Source: Amyelois transitella (lineage: Eukaryota > Arthropoda > Insecta > Lepidoptera > Pyralidae). Taken from it: 64,000 bases of DNA. The notes beneath the pieces are model-generated. The model did not search any database. It was not told where the DNA came from and saw only the letters and a list, made by a program, of their open reading frames with translations. Of this stretch, positions 36,544 through 48,500 are shown one piece after another. A program made the position numbers and the translations under genes. The DNA lies in the NCBI RefSeq assembly GCF_032362555.1, contig NC_083532.1, positions 2,555,001-2,619,000 of the forward strand, given 5' to 3'. The stretch's first letter is position 1. Each line of letters opens with the position of its first letter.

Positions 36544-39500
36544 GTCCAGTTCCAATAGCTAGAAACATAAGACATTTGCCCTGTATATCGAGAAGAACGG
36601 GTCAAGAAGGCCTCTGTATGTTTGCCATAGATTGCCTGAAAGCCAACGGGTCCCACCTAGGGACTTGTATAGACAGGTTTTACTTCGGTTCTTGCTGCCA
36701 AATCCCGGACAAGACCATCCTCCCTCAAATAATAGGGAATAACGTAGAAGATAATACAATAGACAGCGGCAGTTTCGTCCACCCACAAACAGAGGACAAA
36801 GTTCAAACTACAGTAACTAAAATACCTGATATTTTTCCAACAAGGAAAGTTACAACTGAAAGAAATAATGAAAAAACAACCGTAGCTGATAAGGTCCAAG
36901 ATAGAACTGAAAGTGATGATGTAAACACTACGATAGATGATAAAGATGATGTGAAATTAACTACAGGAGCAATTATAGAGACGACTACTAAAGCTCAAGT
37001 TACTAAACCACAATTGAGTACGGAAGTGCCTTTGAAGTTGTCTACTTTCCAGTCCGTGTCTGGCGGTGTCAGTAATTCTGTCACTGAAGAAACTAAGACA
37101 ACAGAATCCCAGAAAGTCACTTCTTCTACGACGACGGTTAGACCAACTAGACGGCCAACCAAACCTACTTACAAACCCTTCAGACCAACAAATTTTACAA
37201 GACCCCAATACATATCTACAACTCCGAAACCTAGACCTACGAAACCAGTATTAGTATTCAATATAACTAGAAAACCACCTTACAGGCCTCCACCAAAACG
37301 GCCTACTACTAAAAAGCCTCTGCCATCACCACCTAGATTAAATATAACAATATTACCACAATCTACCAGTTCTAGACCTATTTTCACTAGACCTTCAGTC
37401 GCATCTATAACGTATATAAACACAACATTAACTGAAGATACAACCACTAGTTCTACAACAACTCCTAGTACTACAATTCCAACAACACTTTCCACAGAAA
37501 AGATAACTGAGCCTTCAACAACTACTACTACTTTAACTACAACAACAACCACTACCCCTAGTACTACAACTACTTCAACGACAACAACAACAACAAATAC
37601 AACAACAACTGAAAAAACAGTACCAACTGAAGTGGTTACAGAAATAATTGAAAGAATTACAACTGAATTTTCATCTGAAGCGACCAAATTGACCACTGCG
37701 CAAGAAGTAACTGAAAAAGCGACGACTCTTGCAATAGTTACTGAAAAAGCGACTTTAAGACCTGCAACTGAAGCGGATTCTTCAACATCACCGAGTTTAT
37801 CATCGTCATCATCACCTTCCTCTCCAACAACTCTATCTTCAAGTACTGTGGTATCAACTGAGTACCCTCCTTTGGTGACGTGGTCAACCATAGACGGCGC
37901 GACCAAGGCACCGGAGAATGCCAGTACTTCTTCTGATGGTAAGTTTTTTTCGAATATTCTTTGTGGCCTTTTTTTTCGTCAAAGAAAATCGAATCACCAA
38001 GGTGCAATGCGTGATGCGCAGAAAGGCACAGGTTCGAATCCGATCTCTGCTATGTGCCAATGACCATTTCAGGTATTATGTACATAAGCTTGAATACTAA
38101 CCGATACTCTTACGGTGAGGGAAAACATCGTGGGGAACCTGCACATTCAGGCAACTGGATGTGTTAACATGATCGATCCAATACAGGTTAGGTTTACCTG
38201 CAAAGGTGGCGGAGGTCAGACGGGAGTCGCTTCGTGTAAAAACCTGACTCACCCAATCCAGGATCCATGGTGTAAGGCATACCCCGGGTTCTTCTCAAGA
38301 GTGATGAGGATGTAACCGGGACTAAACCGGGAAGAAAGGAATAATGATTTTTTTCCTTATACTAAGGAAAGAGTTGTAAGTAGTAGTTAGTATTGTTAAG
38401 AAGGTTCGGTCATGTGGAGAAGATGAATGAAAGCAGGTTCACTAAGCAGATAAACAAGGAGAGTGTGGAGGGAAAGGTCGGAGTGGGAAGACCTAGACGA
38501 ATGTATCTTGATCAAATTAAGGACGTCCTGGTAAAGGGTCGGTCAAAAGTACCCGAAACCGCCGAGCTTGCATGAAGAGAGTTATGAATGTGGGTGAAGC
38601 GAAGGAAGTATGCAGAGATCGTGGCAAGTGGAAAGAGGTAGTCTCTGCTTACCCCTCCGGGAAAGAGGCGTGATTTTATGTATGTATGTATGTATACCCT
38701 TTAGTCGCAGTATATGATATTCGCAAAACATCATAAGAGCAAGACATTATAATCTCAAAATAGCACATTCTCAAAATATGATATTCTCAAAATATCATAA
38801 TAGCTAGATATCATATTCGCGAATCATAATGTTCCCAATACATCATATTTGCAAAAAAGCTAATACTCAGGAAATCATATTCAATCAAATATCATATTCG
38901 CATTTCACGATATTTTTGATCCAAAAGTAACATCAGCTACAATAAAACCAAGACTGCGTTTAATTGATTCTTGTCCTAAAACGTGGTACTGGCTGGCCAT
39001 TTATTTTCCTTTATTATTTATGACTAATAATGACAGGAAAAACGTCAACTTTGATTAAACATATTATTTATTGCCTCAGAGGGTAAAATACTTTGCTTTA
39101 ATTAGTGTTTCTCTGCTTAGGCATAAATATGGAACAATTCAAATGTAATAATAATGAAATAAAGTTCATCAAAAGTCAAAAAAATAAACCGGTGTTACTC
39201 TATCAGGGATACAGGTACAATTTCTATTTAAAAAACAAATCTGGGACGACAAACTGGCGGTGTTCTAAGCAACAAGAATGCAGAACGTCAATAACTCTCA
39301 ACGCCAACAATGAAATTATCAGACCCGCTAAGCATGTCTGTGATTCTCCCAATTTTACAAGCAACCTAATAGATTTGATTGTTGATGACTGTAAGAATGA
39401 GGTGTGCACCAATTTTACTTCTGCGCAAAAGATTTTTGAGAACAATATTTTAAAACACGATTTCAAGGGTCAAGAACATGAAATACCAATATTTGCGTCA

Positions 39501-42500
39501 AAAAAAGATACTCTGTACAGAGCTAGAAATAAATATTTAAATATGGATAACTTGAAAAAAGACTCATTTAACATAAGACTTCCAGATAACTTAGTAGGAG
39601 ATTTCTATTTATACGACGTACATGAATCATTTGGCCGTATTATATTTTTTTCAATGTTGACACGTGCAGAGATACGTGAATATTTAAAAACGGTATCAAG
39701 TATTTACGGAGACGGTACGTTTAAGATTGTACCTAAGCCGTATTATCAACTATACAGCTTACATGTCGACGTGGCACGTACTGAAGAAACAATTAATTTT
39801 ATTCCAATAATTTTTGCTTTACTTCCCAACAAACAGCAAAAAACGTACGAGTGCTTTTTTTCTATACTTAAACTACAATTCGGATTGAACTTAAATATGT
39901 ACAAGTGCGATTACGAACTGCCTGTTGTTAAAGCTGTAAACCAGGTATTCCCAAATGCAACCGTCAAAGGCTGCTATTATCACTTTTGCAACGCTGTTTT
40001 CAAAAAAAGCAAAGAATTCGATCTCTCTGCAGAAAATCGAAAAATTGTGCAATATTGTTCATTGTTACCACTGCTACCATCAAATTTGATACCGGAGACA
40101 TTCTACACGATTATGGAAATGTCATCACGAGACCGAGACATTAATAAATTTCTTGATTATTTTAATAATCAGTGGATGAAAAAGATAAGCAGTTCTATAT
40201 TAAGCTGTTATGATCAAAAAAACAGAACTACAAATGGAGTCGAAGGATGGCATCGCCGAATTAATAGTAAAATTCCTAAAAAGCCAACATTGTATCAATT
40301 TATAGCATTAATGAAAAAAGAAGCAAAAATACAAAAAGTAAAACTAGAAAGAAACAATTTACATTTTGCTGACAAGAAACGAAATAAAAAAACGATAGAC
40401 AAAAATAAAAAAATTAAAAGTATCGTCAATGATTGTGTACTTAAAACAATAAGTCTTCCGGTATGTCTAAAACGGTTAAGTGTTTTACAGAAATATTAGT
40501 AGTAAATATATTTTGAATATAATTAATAATAATAAGAATATTTTTTATTTTGTTTTTTGTAATAAGAATAAATAATTTGTTTTGTAATACCTAACAAATA
40601 ATACTATGTTTCGAAATAATATATCTACCATTTCCAGCACTTCCAGCGGTCACCTCCTCCGCTCTTTTTTGTCTAGCTACATAAATTTTTGTCATATATC
40701 GTAATATATCAATTACATATGCCTTACTGTACTTAGAATATAATGTTTTGAGCTTATCATATTTTGCGAGTGTGGTATATTGCGAAAATCATATTTCGTG
40801 AATGTGTTTTTACGAGAATCTTATGTCTAGCTATTATGATATTTTGAGAATATCATATTTTGAGAATGTGCTATTTTGAGATTATAATGTCTTGCTCTTA
40901 TGATGTTTTGCGAATATCATATACTGCGACTAAAGGATGTATACTAAGGAAAGTACTTATCTATTAGTTTAGCATCAAAATAAAAGAATATTATACTAGT
41001 TAAGTTAAACATTTTTTTGCCCAACCGCCCACGTCGGAGGAGCAATGACTTACTGATCCACCGCATGAATCATCACACAATTATTGATGTGACATGGATT
41101 CTTGGCTCTTCAAATTCTTAGAAATAATTTTATGGTAACGTGTTTATGATGTTATACTATACAGATCAATCAAAATCTTCAACCATACTAATACATATAA
41201 TCACGTCTATATCCCTTGCGGGGTAGACAGAGCCAACAGTCATGAAAAGACTGATGAACCTATCAGGCTATGAACTCCTAGGCTATGAACTCTCACACAA
41301 AATTGAAACAGTCGGCTGAAAAGGAATCCTAAGTTCAAAACAATTGGCACGAAGAAAGTTAAGCCCCACATTTTCGCTACCCGGCGACCCGGCTCCGCTC
41401 GTGATGGCCCCGATACGTGACTAGAATGACATGCCTCAGTATTTTAGTATCACTGATCTCTATAAAACATATTTTAGGTGTTTCCAACTTCAAAAAGATC
41501 AAACTTTGCCGTGTGGTTTCCAGCGCCAATAAAAAAAAGGATAGGCTCACTTCATCTCGTTCCTATGGATGTCGTAAAAGGCGACTAAGGGATTCGCTTT
41601 TAAACTTGGGATTCTTTCTTTTAGGCGATGGGCTAGCAACCTGTCACTATTTGAATCTCAATTCTATCATTAAGCCAAACAGCTGAACATAGCCTTTCAG
41701 TCTTTTCAACACTGTTGGCTCTGTCTACCTCGCAAGGGATATAGACATGATGATATGTATGTGTGTGTGTATAAAATGTATTTTTGTTGAAAAGTATTAA
41801 ATCAAGATTGTTTTACTATAATTTAGAGAAACCTTAAGAAAAGGTCTGTATTATCTGTAAGTAGAGTAATTGGAGTAAGTATTACTAATAATTCTAAAGG
41901 GAAGTGTATATGAACCCTTACCCAGGAGGCGGGGACAGAAAGTAATTTGCCTCAGCGAAATGACCTAAAACGAGATCCGATAGTAGTCCGGGTCGACTTG
42001 GTCACGACGTGCCTCATCCGTGATCTTTATAGCACGGTCATGACCCTGATATTCTAAACTAGCTGTGCCCGCGACTTCGTCCGCGTGGTATAGTTATTTT
42101 ACGCATCATTGAAGCCCTCAAGGATGAATAATTTTCCCCGATTTTTACACATTTTCCATTATTCCTTCGGTTCTAATAGTTGCAGCGTGATGTTTTATAG
42201 CGCTATAGGCTTCCTCGATAAATGGTCTATTCAACACAAAAAGAATTTTTCAATTCGAACCAGTACTTACTGAGATTAGCGCGTTCAAACAAACAAACTC
42301 TTCAGCTTTATAATATTAGTATAGATATATGAATATACTCGTACCAGGTAAAATTGCCGGAAGATATAGTTTACAGGGATAGAAAAGGGAATTCTTTGAT
42401 GGTCCTGTGGAGAGGACGAATGAAAGTAGTATGAATGTTAAGATAGTGTGAATGTTAAAAGACGAACCTACCTCGATCAAATCCGGGACGTCCGGTCAGG

Positions 42501-45500
42501 TCAACATTACTTTAAACCGACGAGCTTATGTGAAAGGTTTGATAAATGTCGATGAAGCAAAAGATGTATGCAGGAATCTGTAAGTGAAAATATGTAGTCT
42601 TTGCTTACCCCGCTAGAAAAGAGGCGTTATATTATATTGGGAACGTTATCACTTTTAATCGGGCGGACTTTGCAATCGTTCCAAATAAGTACGCGACTCC
42701 GACAAAAGCTAAAGTTTAAAAACTCTCAGTAGATGTTAACATAAGTATTAGAAAAGTATTTTTTTAGAAAGAGACTAACTACATTAAATACAAGGGGTTC
42801 TTTATTATCAAATCATTATATTATCAGCTTTTGTCTGCGTCTAAGATGCATATGGTGGAGTCTTTTTTTAGATAAAGGTGTGTGCTCATGGCATTGGAAA
42901 CTTTCAAGAAATTTTTTTTTCAATAAATGAGGAGGTCATCTAGCAAAATATATAAAGATACATTAAATTAGAGTAACGTAAGTACCTACCTAATAGTGAA
43001 CTTAATCTGGACATAACATAACATTTATATAGATAGATTTCATTCAGATAGATTTAAGTTTTAGGATTTGCTAAATAAAAAATATACAATTATCAAAATA
43101 TTTCTTCGAATGCGTCGCCTTATACAAAAAACGTCAAGAGATAGCTAAGTGGATTTTGTTGTTCATTTCTTACTATTGTGTGGGCGTCTGGTTTACATTT
43201 TGCGTCTTCGTATTTTTATTTTAACCCTGGCAAAAATAACGTAAATACTTAGGTATATATACTCAGTTCAGTGACTTTTATAACCTATTGTAAGTACCTT
43301 CATAAGAAAATTTACTGTTCGAATTTTAATTCTTAAGAAACGGTATATCGTAGTTTGAAATGCCAGATAACTATTTTATTCTACCAAGTTTTTTTTTTAA
43401 TTTCTCTTTCGATGATATTTTACATATAGACAAGGCTATTGTCAATGTCTGTGTTAAATTTAAGCCCAGTAATTTTGAATTTATTCGTGATATTAAACAT
43501 AAATGTATCTCATTAGAGTATTATTTATAAAAATGTTTGCAGATAATGTGGATGACTTCGTGATTAAGAAAGCATCTTAAGCCCTTGGTCCCTATAGCCA
43601 TTTGGTAGTTAATATGTAAACCAAGTCAGACAGTATCAGTATATTTGCATCTGTTGATCATATATATATGTTTGTTTTCAGAAATCTGGTCACCTATAAC
43701 ACCGCCTGAAGGATGGGTGTTAATTTCAACGATTCCACCAAAACTAGAATCAACTTCTCAATCTACAACATCACCAACAACAACAACAACAACTACAACA
43801 ACTCCTACAACAACACCTACGACAACTACTACAACAACAACAGAAGCTCCAACGACAACAGCTGAAGTTATACCAACAAAAGCTGAAACTGTACCCACAT
43901 TTGCTGAAACTATTACAACAGTCGGCGAAACTGTTGCAACAACGCAAGAAAGCGAACTAACAACTGTTCCTGTATCACCAGAAACAACAACAACTGAGAA
44001 AACAACATCCAAATCAACAACGACAGAAAAAACGGAAACAACACAAGCGATGATCGAGTTTACGGTGAACGTTACTCTTTCACCAACAGCGCCAACACTG
44101 ACTTCAACAATGGCAACAACAAATGCAACAGAAGAACAGAATACAACAACTGATGTTACAACAGTTGTTGCGGAGACTTCTACTCTTGATCCTATGGATT
44201 CTGGTATGTTTCATCAAATTCAAATTTTGATTTGAATAATATAGGGTATCTTGCCATGTAAGAAAACAAGAATAGGACCACTCCATCTCTTTCCCGTAGA
44301 TGTCCTCAAAACCGACTAAGGGATAAGCTAATAAATTTGGGATTCTTCTTTATGGCACTTTTTTCCTACTATCTTTTGCTTAAACTCCCCCAATATTTGT
44401 ATTTGTTTGTAATGAAATATCTTTTTTGCACATAGAAAGAAATATAACTAATTACAAAACAGTCATTGGACTAAGAATAATATATATACAATTGTTTTAA
44501 TATAGGTGTTGTTGTCTTACATTTTATGAAGTAGATAGTATTAGATTTATTTTTAATTTCAGAAATATTCTCCAATGAAACATCCGCTGCTAATTATGGA
44601 AAGGACGATTATAAGAAAGGTGAGTTTTTAACACTATTAAACGAAAATAAAACATTTTTACGATTATTCTATGGCAAACTTGTCTACAATAAGGAAGCGA
44701 TGTACACTAAGCAATTAAAGAACAAATTGCTTCAATTATTTAACATTAACTTCAATTAATTACATAAGCCATTGTTTATGGTCATAACTAACAGATTTTT
44801 TTTTGTAATGTTGGCACATAATTTTGCAAATTAAATCTTTGAATGGAACCTATTCGAAGTTTAAAAGTAAGATTATTTTGGTTATTTTTCTATAATTGAT
44901 AAACTTTTGATAACTAGGTACCTAGTATTGATATGAGACTGAATCGTAAGGAGAGAGTTTTGTGCGTACTTATACATAATAGGTACATACGTCATTATAT
45001 AGGGTCATTCATAAAATACATGTTATTATTTATTTGGTTTTTATTTTATTATTTAGTCAAGTGGTATACTCTCTTTATACTAAGGATTCAAAGCTTAATT
45101 TATTCATTAGGATAAGATTTTATTGGTAGGGCAATATGAATATTTCAATCTTAAATTTAAAGATTAAGGGACCAAAATATGTTCTTAATATGCCTAATAG
45201 GGTTGTTGGCAGGTAGGTTAGCAGGCAGGTCGGCAGGTCATTTATTTTTTAAAAAATTATGTCACGGCGTGGTCAGCATGTTATACTTACATTCTTACGT
45301 AGTTTTTGTTATAAATTTAAAAGTGTTTGCGATCTGTGAGCTTTATGTCGTCGCTTCGAGTTCATAAAAATGTAAAAAGGAGTAGGGTCTCATCTAAAGA
45401 GTATTATATTTTATCTTTGTATCTACCTTAAGAATCATTATACCCATATCTGGCTCAGATCGCTATAAACTACCTTCTTTAATATTCAACAAAGGACAAT

Positions 45501-48500
45501 GACATGAAAAGGTATTGTGTACTAAAAACCAAATGAATCTCGAAACTTGTTATAATATTTTTGCATACATTCAAATTTTATAACTTTCGATTTTCGCGAT
45601 ACGAAATTGGCAGAAAAAAATACGCCACGGGTCAAAGAACTAAAAGGAAGAAATCTAAAGTATCATCAGCCAGTCAGTACAGGCAATAAAAAAATATGAT
45701 GTTCGTAATTCGTAATTTAAACAAAGAGTTGTCAGTGGCCGGCCAACGCGATCGCACGCCACGGCCAAGGCAAATTGCAAGGACGCCATGCACCTGCGGT
45801 TTTACTGTTCCAATTTAAAAATGTTTCCTCTATGCTTGATTTGATTTTTTATAGTTTTCTGTGTTCGGATGTTTAAGTGCCGGAATTCCCTTCGAGCTTG
45901 TTCTAATTTTGAACATACTTGTTTTTTTTAAGTTAAAACTAGGGAGTTTTAATGTGCCCAGGTCTAGTGCACAAAGAGCAAATTAGTGGTAAATGACGGA
46001 ATGTTTAAACAAGTCATTATTTACTTTAATAATTACTGAACAGTGATAAATGATAATAATAACAATATCAAGACATTTGTGACATTTATTAATGATTTGA
46101 GCATTGGAACTAGTCATTACCAAGTGTGTTAAGTTGTGTTGTGCTTTTAAGTTTACATACTTACCTTCTTATACAAAAAATGTGGAACAGTGTACTTTGA
46201 AAAATAATTTCAATCAGTGATTAAAAAAAGAACGTCAAGGAAAAAAGTTAAAACAAAGCAGTGATAATCATAATAAATAAGGAGACTGTGTCTTAGATTT
46301 TTTAAATTTATATACCTATTTTACGTTTAAACTTTGAGATAAGTTTATTCCTATTATATCTTCATTTGAACAATCGTACTCAGTTCAATTAGATGAAACT
46401 GATTTCAATATAACTTACAAATTTACGGCAATAAAGTGATACTAAATATACATTATAAGAACTAACTTAAATAATTGGGTGTTAACTTAAAATATCTTCG
46501 GAAATCTACAAATAAAACAAAAAATAACCAAAATAAGAGTCTAAATATCTATTTATTTATTGAAACAGTGCATCCTAGTCCCTGGGTATAATGAACCATA
46601 AAGATATAACGTTAACAAATATCAATCAAAATTAAAAAATAAACAATCCGAAATCATCTTTGCAAACCAATTACAAAAAAAAAAAGTATTTTACATGCGA
46701 CCGTCACTACCGTAAACAAAAAAATTTCGCGGTAACTGTCACTTCCATAGACAAAAAATGTTGCTAAACTCCACTCTTCTGGTGCTGGCAGTGTGTGGCC
46801 GAAGGTTCTGGCTGGGGGCCCGCATCGTGGGCGGCAGCAAGTCAGGGTTCGGTCAGTGGCCCTGGCAGATCTCCCTGAGGCAGTACAGGACTTCCACCTA
46901 CCTTCACAAGTGTGGTGCCGCCTTGTTGAATGAAAACTGGGCTATTACAGCCGCGCATTGTGTTGAACAGTAAGTTCTTTTGATTGATTTAATTCTCTCT
47001 CTCTTTCTCTCTCTCTCTTTACCATGATCTTAGATTGGGCAAGACAGGTTCTTACACGAAGCGGGATTCGATCTGTCTTCCGCAACCTTTGCAGGGGAAC
47101 CCATATTGGCTCATTTTTACACATCCAGTTGCCTGAATGTGCAGGTTCCTTCACCATGGTTTTCCCTCACCGTTAGAGCGTCGGTTAGCTCTCAAACTAA
47201 TGTACATAACTTCGAAAATAATAATTGGTTCATGAAAGAGGTATGATTTGCTTCCACGCGCATTGTGTTATTCTGATGGCGGAATTTAATGTTTTATCTA
47301 TTTATCCGGCAGTTTCGGCCGCGTATGTCGATAAATCTCGATAATTCCCGTGGCAATTTCTGGAAATCCCATCTAATCCACATAAGGACCTTCATACCAA
47401 ATAACAACATTTTATGCTCAGTAGTTTCGGCTATGCGTTGTCCGTCAGTCACTCAAGTAATGGAAGATATTTTACAATTATATATTGACTTCTTCACTCC
47501 ACAGCGTTCCACCTTCAGAGCTGCTGGTTCGACTGGGGGAACACGACTTGGCCAATGAGGACGAGCCTTACGGCTACGCCGAGAGAAGGGTTCAGATCAT
47601 AGCCAGCCATCCCCACTTCGACCCGGCCACTTTCGAGTACGACCTGGCATTGTTAAGGTGAGTTTGACTTCTAAGTCATAGACGCGTCTAAAATCATCTT
47701 CTCAGCCCAACACTGTTGGATAACTCTTCTATGCCTTTTTTGATCTAGATACGGTGTTCTGACGGCTTCTGTGGCACAGCGGTAGTGCGCTCGTCTGTGA
47801 CACCGGAGGTCTCGGGTTCAAATCCCGGCCAGGGCATGATGAGAAAAAAACTTTTTCTGATTGGGTCTTGATGGCTTATCTATATAAGTATTTATTATAA
47901 AATATAGTATCGTTGAGTTAGTATCTCGTAACACAAGTCTCGAACTTACTTCAAGGCTAACTCAATCTGTGTAATTTGTCAATATTAAAAAATAAAAGTT
48001 CTGCCGTCTTTTTAATGTCGTCCAACCATCTGGCTTCTTATGCCCACCCTTATCTTTCTGTCCGGGGCAGCCAAAAAAGAATTCTCTGGTTCCAACTTTT
48101 GTCGTTTATGTCCGGCGTAACACCATTTTAGGCGTGTTCCATATTATGTAGTCTAATGTTGCATTATGAGTGTAATTCCCGTAATTCCCACTGAAATACA
48201 GTTATTACATCATCACAAACAAAAGGATCATAAGCACAAATTCTTATTAACAATTAAATTTTACAACTTGTTAGTCACAACACAATGGCATAAAAATATA
48301 AAAATACTTCGCACTGTATTAACAGAACAAAAAACACGTCCAATTTATTTGTTTTTGCACATCAGTGCCGGTCACTCACCACTGCACTTGACCTCCGTGA
48401 CTTCAGTTTTTATGGACCATCATTGGATTAATATTGTTATAGATTGACAGGAAATAATACGCATACTCAGTTAAGATCGCCCTCGGGTCCGTTCGCGTAG

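Noticed and set aside
37280..37906. 208-codon Val-rich frame on the minus strand
   Set aside because: Complement of the Thr-rich (ACN) stem exon; no independent signal. The same applies to 43758-44012.
46758..46791. ATG at 46758 as a protein start giving a signal-peptide-like [14 protein letters not shown]
   Set aside because: A TGGCAG acceptor at 46790 in matching phase with the exon ending at 44619 makes this an internal exon. A short alternative transcript starting here cannot be excluded.
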